A stretch of DNA of 64,000 bases from Galactobacter sp052108535 (lineage in GTDB: Bacteria; Actinomycetota; Actinomycetes; Actinomycetales; Micrococcaceae), in NCBI GenBank assembly GCA_052108535.1, contig JBQDZM010000002.1:62001-126000 (forward strand), read 5' to 3'. The notes beneath the pieces are model-generated. The model was not told where the DNA came from. It did no database searches and saw only the letters and a list, made by a program, of their open reading frames with translations. This document shows, in pieces, positions 20,700 through 28,861 of this stretch. The first letter of the stretch is position 1; each line of letters begins with the position of its first letter. Both the position numbers and the translations under genes were made by a program.

Positions 20700-21545
20700 T
20701 TACGCAGTGACGAAATCGATGAGCTCCTCGATCCTGCCGAGCAAGGCGGGCTCCAGGTCGCCGTAACCCCGCACCGTGGACAGGATTCGTTTCCAACCCA
20801 AGCCCACATCCTCCTTGGTGCTGTGCGGCCACCCAAGCCGCCTCAGGGTGCCTTCCTTGAAATCCTCACCGCGAGGAACGTCAGGCCACTGCTCAAGTCC
20901 CACGCGCTGCGGACGAACCGCCTGCCAGATGTCGATGAAGGGATGGCCCAGGACCAACACGTTGCCGCCTGCGCCCTTGACGCTCATGGCCGAACGGGCG
21001 ATCCGGTCCTCCTTGGAACCGGCCACCAGGTGGTCCACCAACACGCCGAGCCGCCGCGTGGGAGTCGGGGCGAACTCTGCCACCGCGGCGGTGAGGTCGT
21101 CCACACCGTGCAGCGGTTCCACGACCACACCCTCGAGGCGGAGGTCATGGCCCCAGATCTGCTCAACCAGCTCCGCGTCGTGAACACCCTCGACCCAAAT
21201 ACGGGCGGCCCTGGCCGTCCGTGCGGGGGCGCGGTCAACATGGACGGAACCGGACGCGGAACGTCGCGGCGCTGCCGTGCGGGCCGTGGGTGCCTGGGCC
21301 GGTTCCACGATCTCGACGGGCTCGCCCTCCAGGAGGAATCCGAACCCGGAACGGAAGGAGCGTCGGCGCCCATGCCGGTCCTCCAGGACTAGGACGCGCA
21401 GGCCGCCCGCGCGTTCGGTCTCGACGAGTTCGCCCACGAAACCGGATTCCATGTCCTCCAGCAGCAGTCCGAGAGCTGCGGCCACCTTCCGGGGTGGTTT
21501 CCGTTTGGTGGGCGTCAGGTCACGGGGTCCCCAGTCGGAGTACAT
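20700..21545 (-). CDS. DUF3097 family protein
   Basis: A 281-residue soluble protein. The N-terminus MYSDWGPRDLTPTKRKPPRK is characteristic of the actinobacterial DUF3097 family. The C-terminal half contains a TOPRIM-like stretch (RIWVEGVHDAELVEQIWGHDL, GVLVDHLVAGSKEDRIA), suggesting a nucleic-acid-linked role that has not been established. ATG 21545 is preceded seven bases upstream by TAGGAT, so translation is probably leaderless. The much longer open frame to 22079 runs antisense to hrcA and is spurious. Confidence 0.85.
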   Translation of the reverse strand: MYSDWGPRDLTPTKRKPPRKVAAALGLLLEDMESGFVGELVETERAGGLRVLVLEDRHGRRRSFRSGFGFLLEGEPVEIVEPAQAPTARTAAPRRSASGSVHVDRAPARTARAARIWVEGVHDAELVEQIWGHDLRLEGVVVEPLHGVDDLTAAVAEFAPTPTRRLGVLVDHLVAGSKEDRIARSAMSVKGAGGNVLVLGHPFIDIWQAVRPQRVGLEQWPDVPRGEDFKEGTLRRLGWPHSTKEDVGLGWKRILSTVRGYGDLEPALLGRIEELIDFVTA

Positions 21546-21552
21546 GCCCACG

Positions 21553-21558
21553 ATCCTA
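21553..21558 (-). promoter_or_regulatory. Probable -10 hexamer for leaderless DUF3097 mRNA
   Basis: TAGGAT on the minus strand, seven bases before the ATG at 21545. Confidence 0.5.
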
Positions 21559-21658
21559 GCCGTCGGTTCGTGGCCTGGGCTGGGTCCGGTGTGAGCGTGC
21601 TCCATCACGTTCGCTGCTGGGGGAGCGCCTGAGGTGGGTAATGCTCGCTTACGACGCC

Positions 21659-21664
21659 TAGACT
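21659..21664 (+). promoter_or_regulatory. Probable -10 hexamer of the hrcA-dnaJ promoter
   Basis: TAGACT ending ten bases before the CIRCE element. The expected transcription start falls at or just before the operator, which is the usual arrangement for HrcA repression. No clear -35 was found. Confidence 0.5.
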
Positions 21665-21673
21665 GGAGAAACG

Positions 21674-21700
21674 TTGGCAGTCTGTTGCCCGGAGTGCCAA
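21674..21700 (+). promoter_or_regulatory. CIRCE operator (HrcA binding site)
   Basis: Left arm TTGGCAGTC (21674-21682), nine-base spacer, right arm GAGTGCCAA (21692-21700). The right arm is exact for the high-GC CIRCE form. The left arm has one mismatch (CAGTC for CACTC). It lies upstream of hrcA itself, so hrcA-dnaJ is predicted to be autorepressed and heat-inducible. Confidence 0.85.
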
Positions 21701-21785
21701 TCGCGGGACCTCGGTCGGGACCGAACCCTAACCCGCCCGTATCTCTCGACAACACTGGCCTCGACAGCACCGACAAGGAGGAAGC

Positions 21786-22814
21786 ATGAGCGAACAGCAT
21801 CGTTCCAACGCCAGGCGACTCCAGGTGCTGCGTGCCGTCGTCGAGGACTACGTCCACTCCCGCGAGCCGGTGGGATCCAAGGCCCTGGTGGAACGCCACG
21901 GACTCGGTGTCTCCGCCGCCACGGTGCGCAACGACATGGCCGCCCTGGAAGAGGCCGGCCTCATCGTCGCTCCTCACACCTCCGCCGGCCGTGTGCCCAC
22001 CGAGAAGGGCTACCGCTACTTCGTGGATCGGATCCAGGAAGTCAAACCGCTCTCCGCCGCGGAACGTCGAGCCATCCACACTCTTCTCGACGGCGCAGAC
22101 AGCTTCGAAGACGTCCTAGCTAAGACCGTGCGGGCCTTGGCTCAGGTCACCAGGCAGGTTGCGGTGATCCAGGTGCCACGTCCAGACGGGGCCAGGGTGC
22201 GTCACATCGAGATCGTGGATCTGGGCCCTGGACAGGTGTTGGTCATCGTCATCACCACCACGGGCGTGGTGCAGCAGCGTGTGGTCAATGTGCCAGAGGC
22301 GGTCGGTGAGGACGAGATCTCCCTGATTAGGCGTTCGCTGCTCTCGCTACTGTCCGGTCTTGAGCTCCGTGAGGCGGCCGCTCTCGCGGTCACTGCGGAG
22401 GCGCTGCTTCCCGCGACGCTGCGGCCCGCCGCCCACGAGATCGCCAGCGCGGTCTCCGAACTGGCGTCCGGGGGTGTCCGGGACCGCATGGTCATGGCTG
22501 GTGCGGCCAACCTCGCCAGGAGTCAGCAGGACTTCGAGGGCAACATCACCCCGCTGCTTGAAGCCCTTGAGGAGCAGGTGCTGCTGCTGAAGCTGCTGGC
22601 CGAAATGGAACAGGACTCCTCGGGTGTCGCCGTCCGCATCGGCAGCGAGAATGCCGGGACGGGCCTGAGTGGCGCCAGTGTCGTGGCCTCGGGTTACGGT
22701 CCGGGGAACGCCTCCATGATCGGAGTGCTCGGGCCCACCAGGATGGATTACCCAGGCTCCATCGGCGCGGTCCGCGCCATCGCCAGATATTTAAGTAGGA
22801 TCCTCTCGGCCTGA
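21786..22814 (+). CDS. hrcA: Heat-inducible transcription repressor HrcA
   Basis: A 342-residue repressor of class I heat-shock genes. The N-terminal winged helix contains VEDYVHSREPVGSKALVERH and the recognition segment GVSAATVRNDMAALEEAGLI, followed by SAGRVPTEKGYRYFVD. The central and C-terminal parts form the HrcA dimerisation domain, ending YPGSIGAVRAIARYLSRIL. ATG 21786 has an AAGGAGGA ribosome site. A CIRCE operator at 21674-21700 precedes it. dnaJ follows after 62 bases. Confidence 0.97.
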   Translation: MSEQHRSNARRLQVLRAVVEDYVHSREPVGSKALVERHGLGVSAATVRNDMAALEEAGLIVAPHTSAGRVPTEKGYRYFVDRIQEVKPLSAAERRAIHTLLDGADSFEDVLAKTVRALAQVTRQVAVIQVPRPDGARVRHIEIVDLGPGQVLVIVITTTGVVQQRVVNVPEAVGEDEISLIRRSLLSLLSGLELREAAALAVTAEALLPATLRPAAHEIASAVSELASGGVRDRMVMAGAANLARSQQDFEGNITPLLEALEEQVLLLKLLAEMEQDSSGVAVRIGSENAGTGLSGASVVASGYGPGNASMIGVLGPTRMDYPGSIGAVRAIARYLSRILSA

Positions 22815-22876
22815 CGGCCGGGCGCAGCTCCTTCACCGTCACTAACCCCCTTTCGAAAGGAACGGAAGCCGCTCCC

Positions 22877-23989
22877 ATGGCATCCCATTACGAAACTCTC
22901 GGCCTCTCACCTGATGCAAGCCAGGAGGAGATCAAGAAGGCCCACCGCAAACTCTCCAGGAAACTGCACCCCGACCTGAACCCGGGCGGCGACACGGAGG
23001 AGGAGTACAAGGCCGTCTCCCACGCCTACGAGGTGCTCTCCGACCCGGAGAAGCGTCGCAATTACGACGCCACCGGCAATGAGAACGGCACCGGGGCCCA
23101 GGGCGGCTTCGGTGGATTCGGCGGCTTCGGGGATATCTTCGAGCAATTCTTCGGTGGCGGAGACGGCGGCCAGGGCCCCAAGTCCAGGACCGCTCCCGGT
23201 CGTGATGCCCTCATCCGCATCCGCATCAGCCTTGAGGACGCGGTCAAGGGCACCAACCACAAGCTGCAACTGCGCACCGCGGTGCTGTGCACCGTCTGTC
23301 GAGGCGAGTGCGTGGAACCGGGTAGCCACCCGGTCACCTGCGAAACCTGCCACGGCGCCGGGCATATCCAACGTCCGGTGCGCTCCCTGCTCGGTCAGAT
23401 GATGACGGTCGCAGAGTGCCCTGCGTGCTCCGGCTATGGAACCACCCTGCCCAAGCCCTGCCCCGAGTGCCAGGGAAGCGGCCGGGTCGCGGAGACCGTG
23501 ACCAAAAACGTCAAGCTGCCTGCCGGTGTGGATTCCGGCACCCGCGTCCACCTGTCGGGGCAGGGTGAGGTCGGCACCGGCGGAGGCCCCGCCGGGGATC
23601 TTTACGTTGAGATCGAGGTGGACCGCCACCCCGTCTTCGAACGCGATGGCGACGACCTTCGGGCCGTGTTGAGCGTTCCCATGACTGCTGCGGCACTCGG
23701 CACCGACGTGACCTTGGAAACCTTCGACGGCGATCACGAGGTCTCCATCGATCCCGGCACCCAGTCCGGTGACGAGGTCCGCATGAACGACCTCGGCGTG
23801 CCGCATCTGCGCGGTGGCGGCCGAGGCGACCTCAAGGTCACCATCAACGTGGAAACTCCCCGCGGCTTGGATGAGGCCCAGCAGCAGCTGTTGCGGGATC
23901 TCGCCGAGGCTCGGGACGAGACCTTCACCGAGGGCAAACTGGAGTCCCGCGGGCTCTTCTCCCGCCTGAAGGACAGGTTGCGCGGCTGA
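22877..23989 (+). CDS. dnaJ: Chaperone DnaJ (DnaJ2 type)
   Basis: A 370-residue Hsp40 co-chaperone that stimulates DnaK. The J domain (residues 1-65) has the HPD motif in LHPDLNPG. A Gly/Phe-rich segment follows (GGFGGFGGFGDIFEQFFGGG). The zinc domain has four repeats: CTVCRGEC, CETCHGAG, CPACSGYG and CPECQGSG. The first lacks the final Gly, a small deviation. The C-terminal substrate-binding domains are complete. It is co-transcribed with hrcA, so it is likely the HrcA-regulated DnaJ copy. Another dnaJ usually lies with dnaK elsewhere. Confidence 0.96.
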   Translation: MASHYETLGLSPDASQEEIKKAHRKLSRKLHPDLNPGGDTEEEYKAVSHAYEVLSDPEKRRNYDATGNENGTGAQGGFGGFGGFGDIFEQFFGGGDGGQGPKSRTAPGRDALIRIRISLEDAVKGTNHKLQLRTAVLCTVCRGECVEPGSHPVTCETCHGAGHIQRPVRSLLGQMMTVAECPACSGYGTTLPKPCPECQGSGRVAETVTKNVKLPAGVDSGTRVHLSGQGEVGTGGGPAGDLYVEIEVDRHPVFERDGDDLRAVLSVPMTAAALGTDVTLETFDGDHEVSIDPGTQSGDEVRMNDLGVPHLRGGGRGDLKVTINVETPRGLDEAQQQLLRDLAEARDETFTEGKLESRGLFSRLKDRLRG

Positions 23990-23990
23990 C

Positions 23991-24794
23991 ATGTCCCGGC
24001 AGTGCTTCCTGGATCCATCACTGACCTCACACGAGGTCGGCGACACTCTGCTGCTCAACGAGGCAGAGGCCCGCCACGCTGCGGTGAAGCGGCTGGAGTC
24101 CGGCGAGGAGATCGACGTGGTGGACGGTGCGGGTACCCGCTACACGTGCACGGTGGTTTCCTCCGGGGCGCCCCTGGACCTGCGCGTCGACGCGGTGGCT
24201 CACGAGGATCTGCCGAGCGTGCGCACCAGGCTGGTTCAGGCGCTGGCGAAGGGTGATCGTGATCTGCAGGCGGTAGAGACCTGCGTCGAGATCGGCGTCC
24301 ATGCCATCACCCCGTGGCAGGCCGACCGGTCCATCGTCCGGTGGAAGGCGGACCGTGCGGCCAAGGCGCACGCCAAATGGTGTTCGCAGGTGGTCGCGGC
24401 CGTCAAACAATCCAGGCGTGCCTTCAGCCCGCAGGTGGACGGCCTTGTCACCACGAAGCAGCTCACCGTTCAGACCGGCAATGTGACCAAGGCCGGTGGG
24501 CTGGTGCTCGTCCTGCACGAGGACGCGACGACGTCGATCTCGACTGCCGTGGGGCAGTGGCTCGGCGACCTGGACCCTCGTGCCACCGTGGGCCAGGCAG
24601 CGGACTCCGGTCACGTGCCTCCGGAGGTGCTGCTGATCGTGGGTCCTGAGGGTGGGATCGCCGCCTCTGAGGTGTCCGCGCTCCAGGCGGCCGGCGCCGT
24701 CCCGGTGCTCGTGGGCCATCACGTGCTCCGGGCCTCCACGGCTGGTGCCGTTGGGCTGGTCCTCATCCGCTCGCTGCTCGGTGACTACGACTAA
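23991..24794 (+). CDS. rsmE: 16S rRNA (uracil(1498)-N3)-methyltransferase RsmE
   Basis: A 267-residue SPOUT-class methyltransferase. The N-terminal PUA-like domain includes LNEAEARHAAVKRLESGEEIDVVDG. The C-terminal knotted domain has LLIVGPEGGIAASEV, then LGHHVLRASTAG-type residues (VGHHVLRASTAGAVGLVLI) that form the cofactor knot. Its ATG lies one base after the dnaJ stop, so it belongs to the hrcA-dnaJ operon. Confidence 0.95.
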   Translation: MSRQCFLDPSLTSHEVGDTLLLNEAEARHAAVKRLESGEEIDVVDGAGTRYTCTVVSSGAPLDLRVDAVAHEDLPSVRTRLVQALAKGDRDLQAVETCVEIGVHAITPWQADRSIVRWKADRAAKAHAKWCSQVVAAVKQSRRAFSPQVDGLVTTKQLTVQTGNVTKAGGLVLVLHEDATTSISTAVGQWLGDLDPRATVGQAADSGHVPPEVLLIVGPEGGIAASEVSALQAAGAVPVLVGHHVLRASTAGAVGLVLIRSLLGDYD

Positions 24795-24846
24795 ACTTGG
24801 ACTCCAAGGATCCTCAGCTCTCAACGTAAGGACGCCGATTCACCCC

Positions 24847-25926
24847 ATGGCAGCCACTCCGATGTCATCCAGTCAGGACCAGCCGCAGCCAACACCAGCA
24901 GATGGTGACGTCGCTGAGCGGACCGTGGTCTTCCGGGACGCCTCGGAGATGGTAGCCACGCTGGGTCCTCATGACGCCTTGATCAGGATCATGGCTGGCG
25001 TGTGGCGCGACGTGGGCTTGCGGCCGCTAGGCGACCGGCTCGTAATCAGCGGAACCGGCGCCGAGGTGGACTCCGTGGTGCGTGTCGTCAACCAGGCCAG
25101 GCACGCAGCAGCCGGTGGTTCTGCCGTCACCTCCCAAGTCGTGGAACGCATCATCCGGGCGGAACGGCAGCTCTCCGCTCCGGTACCTGACCCGGCCCTC
25201 GCCTCAGAGATTCTGCGCCATCGCGGCCGCCAGATCCGCCCCAAGACCCTGAATCAGGCCGCGTACGTCGAGGCGATGGACACCGATACCGTGGTCTTCG
25301 GGATCGGGCCCGCCGGTACCGGCAAGACGTACCTGGCCATGGCCAAGGCGGTCAATGCGCTCCAAGCCAAGGAGGTCTCTCGGATCATCCTGACCCGGCC
25401 CGCCGTGGAGGCCGGAGAGAACCTTGGATATCTTCCTGGAACGCTCTCGGACAAGATCGATCCCTATCTGCGGCCGCTCTACGATGCCCTGCACGACATG
25501 ATGGAACCGGAGACCATCCCCAGGCTGATCGCCTCCGGGACTATCGAGGTGGCACCGCTGGCCTACATGCGCGGCCGGACCCTCAACGAGGCCTTCGTGA
25601 TCCTCGACGAGGCCCAAAACACCACTCCTGAACAGATGAAGATGTTTCTGACCCGCTTGGGCTTCGGTTCCAGGATGGTCGTGACCGGTGACGTCACCCA
25701 GGTGGACCTGCCCGGAGGGAAACCCTCCGGTCTTCGGGTCGTCACCGAGATCCTCTCAGGTATCGAGGACATCGCGGTCTGCCAGCTTGACGCCTCTGAC
25801 GTGGTGCGGCACCGCCTGGTCGGGGAGATCGTGGACGCTTACGGGCGCTGGGACGAATCACGGTCCCGGGCCGCGACCGGCCGCCGCCGCAACCACCGAA
25901 CCCAGAACCACAAGGAGGGCGCATGA
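24847..25926 (+). CDS. PhoH family ATPase
   Basis: A 359-residue PhoH-like P-loop protein. An N-terminal KH-like region is followed by the Walker A motif GPAGTGKTYLA (about residues 152-162), then GENLGYLPGTLSDKIDPYLRPLYD and the Walker B segment FVILDEAQNTT. These proteins are linked to RNA metabolism with YbeY, encoded next with a 4-base overlap (ATGA). I chose ATG 24847; an ATG at 24862 is the alternative. The frame upstream to 24652 lies inside rsmE. A -10 like TAAACT at 24792-24797 may give a separate promoter. Confidence 0.93.
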   Translation: MAATPMSSSQDQPQPTPADGDVAERTVVFRDASEMVATLGPHDALIRIMAGVWRDVGLRPLGDRLVISGTGAEVDSVVRVVNQARHAAAGGSAVTSQVVERIIRAERQLSAPVPDPALASEILRHRGRQIRPKTLNQAAYVEAMDTDTVVFGIGPAGTGKTYLAMAKAVNALQAKEVSRIILTRPAVEAGENLGYLPGTLSDKIDPYLRPLYDALHDMMEPETIPRLIASGTIEVAPLAYMRGRTLNEAFVILDEAQNTTPEQMKMFLTRLGFGSRMVVTGDVTQVDLPGGKPSGLRVVTEILSGIEDIAVCQLDASDVVRHRLVGEIVDAYGRWDESRSRAATGRRRNHRTQNHKEGA

Positions 25927-26399
25927 GCGTCGATGTCATCAACGAGACGGACCAGAAGGCGGATCTCGAGGAGCTGACCGCGCTGGTGGTCAACGTTATG
26001 GATTCGCTCTACGTCCATCCGGACGCAGAGGTCTCCGTGATGCTGGTCGACGAGGACGCCATGGAGGGCCTGCACCTGCAGTGGATGGATCTTCCCGGTC
26101 CCACTGACGTGATGTCCTTCCCCCTGGATGAGCTGCGCCCGGGGAAGCCCGGGATCCTTTCCGGTCCAGGCATGCTCGGCGACATCGTGCTCTGCCCCAC
26201 CGTGGCGGCAGCCCAAGCGGAGGCGGGTGGGCACAGCACCCAGGACGAACTGGATCTGCTCACCACCCACGGGATGCTGCATCTCCTGGGCTACGACCAT
26301 GCCGAACCGGCTGAGCGAGACGAGATGTTCGCTCTGCAGCGGAAACTGCTCTCCGACTTCCTTGGGCGTCCCGCACCGAAGGAGACGATGGGGGAGTGA
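25923..26399 (+). CDS. ybeY: Endoribonuclease/rRNA maturation factor YbeY
   Basis: A 158-residue metalloprotein needed for 16S rRNA 3' maturation and ribosome quality control. The zinc motif HGMLHLLGYDH (three His at about 116, 120 and 126) and the segment TDVMSFPLDE are diagnostic. It starts with ATGA overlapping phoH and ends with GTGA overlapping the CBS-domain gene, so the three are translationally coupled. phoH-ybeY-corC-era is a widely conserved order. Confidence 0.97.
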   Translation: MSVDVINETDQKADLEELTALVVNVMDSLYVHPDAEVSVMLVDEDAMEGLHLQWMDLPGPTDVMSFPLDELRPGKPGILSGPGMLGDIVLCPTVAAAQAEAGGHSTQDELDLLTTHGMLHLLGYDHAEPAERDEMFALQRKLLSDFLGRPAPKETMGE

Positions 26400-27688
26400 T
26401 TGCCATCTGGCTGGTGGTCATCGCGCTTGTGCTCTCGGCAGCGGCCGGTCTGTTGACCGCTGCTGAGTCCGCGTATCTCGCGTTGCCGCGCTCCCAGGCC
26501 GAGGAACTCATCGAGGACGGGAAGCGGCGCAGGCTCGTCGCGATCCTGAAGGCTCCGGAACGGCACACTAGGGCGGTTCGATTCTGGCGGATCTTCTTCC
26601 AGTCCGCAGGTGGTGCGGCGTTTGCCCTCGCCTGGACGTCCTGGGTGCATTCGATCTGGTTGGCCGGCCTGCTGGCCACCATCACGATTACCTTGGTCGG
26701 TTTCGCCGTAGTCGGGGTCTCCCCGCGGCGCCTGGGACGATCCAATGCTGCTGGTGTCGTGGCCGGGACCGCGCCGCTGGTGCGTTTCCTCACCGTGATC
26801 CTGGGACCGGTGCCCGCCTGGCTGGAAGGTGTCGTCGCCCCACGGTCCAGCACCGGGGACGCAACCTTCTTCACTGCGGACCAGTTCAAGGATCTGGTGG
26901 ACCGGGCGTCGGCAGCGAATGCGATCGAGGACGCAGAAGCCGACCTGATCCACTCCGTCGTGGAACTCGGGGATACCCGGGTCCGCGCCGTCATGGTGCC
27001 GCGGACCGACATGATCGCGGCCGATAAGGACTTGAGCGCCGCGAAGGCCCTGAACCTGTCCCTCCGCTCGGGATTCTCGCGGATCCCCGTGATTGGCGAG
27101 GACGCGGACGACGTCAGGGGCGTGGTGTACCTGAAGGATCTGGTTCGTTGCGTGGTCGTAGAAGGCCGCCCGGACCTGGCCTGCTCCTCGGTGGCCAGGC
27201 GTGCGCGCTTTGTCCCCGAAACGAAGTCCGCGAGCGATCTGTTGCAGGAGCTGCAACGTGAATCAGTACATGTCGCCGTCGTGATCGACGAGTACGGCGG
27301 AACGGCCGGCCTCGTAACCTTGGAGGATCTCCTGGAGGAGATCGTCGGAGAGATCGACGACGAATACGATCCGGACCGCGATGAAGTGGTACCGGACGGC
27401 GACGGGGCCTATGTGGTCCCGGCCGACATGGACATCGACGACATGGGTGACCTCTTCGATCTGGAACTGGACGACGAGGACGTCGACACCGTGGCCGGGC
27501 TACTCGCCAAGGCCCTTGGTCGGGTGCCCATCGTGGGTGCTTCCGCCGTCCTCCCACCGCTGCACCTGACCGCGCTGACGCGCTCGGGGCGCCGCAACCG
27601 CATCGGTAAGGTGCGAGTCCGCAGGGCCACACCGGCAGAGATCACCGCAACGGCACCGGAAACCAACCGCAGACACGAGGAGAACTGA
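26396..27688 (+). CDS. CNNM/CBS-domain membrane protein (CorC/HlyC family)
   Basis: A 430-residue protein. The N-terminal CNNM (DUF21) transmembrane domain has about four helices within residues 1-140 and the pattern LTAAESAYLALPRSQAEELI. A pair of CBS domains follows (VRAVMVPRTDMIA; VVIDEYGGTAGLVTLEDLLEEIVGEI), then a C-terminal CorC/HlyC domain (about 345-420). Relatives are linked to Mg2+ (or Co2+) export or resistance, but the substrate is not settled. The GTG start overlaps the ybeY stop (GTGA). era begins one base after the stop. Confidence 0.92.
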   Translation: MIAIWLVVIALVLSAAAGLLTAAESAYLALPRSQAEELIEDGKRRRLVAILKAPERHTRAVRFWRIFFQSAGGAAFALAWTSWVHSIWLAGLLATITITLVGFAVVGVSPRRLGRSNAAGVVAGTAPLVRFLTVILGPVPAWLEGVVAPRSSTGDATFFTADQFKDLVDRASAANAIEDAEADLIHSVVELGDTRVRAVMVPRTDMIAADKDLSAAKALNLSLRSGFSRIPVIGEDADDVRGVVYLKDLVRCVVVEGRPDLACSSVARRARFVPETKSASDLLQELQRESVHVAVVIDEYGGTAGLVTLEDLLEEIVGEIDDEYDPDRDEVVPDGDGAYVVPADMDIDDMGDLFDLELDDEDVDTVAGLLAKALGRVPIVGASAVLPPLHLTALTRSGRRNRIGKVRVRRATPAEITATAPETNRRHEEN

Positions 27689-27689
27689 C

Positions 27690-28655
27690 ATGGGAGCGCA
27701 ACAACAGGACCAAGGCCGCTCGGGCGAGCCCGGGTCGGACTTCCGAGCCGGCTTCGCCTCCTTCGTGGGCCGCCCCAACGCAGGTAAGTCCACGCTCACC
27801 AACGCGTTGGTCGGTACCAAGGTCGCCATCACGTCGTCCAAACCGCAGACCACCCGCCACACCATCCGTGGCATTGTGCACCGGCCGGACCACCAGCTCA
27901 TCCTGGTGGACACCCCCGGGCTGCACCGGCCCAGGACGCTGTTGGGAACCCGGCTGAACGACCTGGTGGAGCAGACCCTCTCCGAGGTGGACGTGGTGTG
28001 TTTCTGCACCCCTGCAGATGAGCCCGTGGGCCCCGGGGACCGCTTCATCGTGGAACGCCTGGCTCGCCTGCGGCGCACCCCGATCATCGCGCTGATCACC
28101 AAGACGGACAAGGTCTCCAAACAGCGGGTCGGGGAGCACCTGCTGGCGGTCGAGGAATTGGGGCGTGAATTGCTGGGAGGTGACGGCTTTGCGCAGCTGG
28201 TGCCCGTGTCCGCCATGAGTGGGGACCAGGTCCAGACCGTGGATCAGGTCATCGCGCAGCGCCTGCCGCTCTTGCCCCCGCTCTACCCTGACGGAGACCT
28301 GACGGATGAGCCCGAGGCCGTGTTGGTCGCTGAGCTCATCCGCGAGGCAGCACTGGAGGGTGTCAGGGACGAGCTGCCGCACTCACTGGCGGTCGTCGTG
28401 GAGGAGATGGAGGCCCGTGAGGACCGGCCGGAGGACAACCCGCTGACCGACATCCACGCGACCCTCTATGTGGAGCGTTCCAGCCAGAAGGCCATCATCA
28501 TTGGTAAGGGCGGTCGTCACTTACGCGACGTCGGTTCGCGGGCGCGGGGGAGCATCGAGAAGCTGCTCGGCACCAAGGTCTTCCTGGACCTCCACGTGAA
28601 GATCGCCAAGGAATGGCAGCGCGACCCCAAACAATTGGGACGGCTCGGTTTTTAA
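27690..28655 (+). CDS. era: GTPase Era
   Basis: A 321-residue GTPase that acts in 30S subunit assembly at the 3' end of 16S rRNA. G1 is GRPNAGKST (residues 27-35), G3 is DTPGLH and G4 is TKTD. The C-terminal KH domain contains IIIGKGGRHLRDVG. It belongs functionally with YbeY, encoded upstream in the same operon. The stop codon lies inside a TTTTTAACGA repeat that recurs 18 bases later, just before the leuA leader. Confidence 0.97.
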   Translation: MGAQQQDQGRSGEPGSDFRAGFASFVGRPNAGKSTLTNALVGTKVAITSSKPQTTRHTIRGIVHRPDHQLILVDTPGLHRPRTLLGTRLNDLVEQTLSEVDVVCFCTPADEPVGPGDRFIVERLARLRRTPIIALITKTDKVSKQRVGEHLLAVEELGRELLGGDGFAQLVPVSAMSGDQVQTVDQVIAQRLPLLPPLYPDGDLTDEPEAVLVAELIREAALEGVRDELPHSLAVVVEEMEAREDRPEDNPLTDIHATLYVERSSQKAIIIGKGGRHLRDVGSRARGSIEKLLGTKVFLDLHVKIAKEWQRDPKQLGRLGF

Positions 28656-28676
28656 CGAAGTACCTGTTTTTAACGA
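28648..28676. repeat. Tandem 11-base repeat before the leuA leader
   Basis: GTTTTTAACGA at 28648-28658 and again at 28666-28676, an 18-base period. The second copy overlaps the position expected for the -35 of the leuA promoter. It may be an operator or chance. Confidence 0.6.
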
Positions 28677-28699
28677 TGTTCGCCGGCCGGTGGTAGCGT
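28670..28699 (+). promoter_or_regulatory. Probable promoter of the leuL-leuA transcript
   Basis: A -35 like TTAACG at 28670-28675, an 18-base spacer and a -10 TAGCGT at 28694-28699. The start of transcription would fall at the ATG of the leader peptide (28707). Confidence 0.5.
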
Positions 28700-28706
28700 G
28701 ACGAAC

Positions 28707-28766
28707 ATGACGACGCAGGTGTTGCTTCTCCTTAGCCGCCGCGGCGAGGCGCAAGGACGATCCTGA
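28707..28766 (+). CDS. leuL: Leucine leader peptide LeuL
   Basis: A 19-codon ORF, MTTQVLLLLSRRGEAQGRS, with four consecutive Leu codons of mixed type (TTG, CTT, CTC, CTT) and a TGA at 28764-28766. It lies 95 bases before leuA and is followed by hairpins and a T run, the hallmark of transcription attenuation by leucyl-tRNA supply. The ATG follows a TAGCGT -10 by seven bases with no ribosome-binding site, so the leader is probably translated from a leaderless mRNA. It was recognised by its codons and position. Confidence 0.85.
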   Translation: MTTQVLLLLSRRGEAQGRS

Positions 28767-28809
28767 CCCAGGATCTCCGGCCGACCCCTCACCGCGGAGT
28801 TCTTTTTTT
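28759..28809 (+). terminator. leuA attenuator
   Basis: A 7-bp hairpin (28759-28765 with 28769-28775) covers the leuL stop codon. Downstream, CTCCG (28775-28779) can pair with CGGAG (28795-28799), followed by TTCTTTTTTT. The shared base at 28775 makes the two hairpins neighbours or competitors. Ribosome stalling at the Leu codons should shift the balance towards readthrough into leuA. Confidence 0.7.
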
Positions 28810-28861
28810 AAGTGCCGGCGCAGATAAGCACTTCCCTTTCCAGTCGTTAAGGACTTGAACC

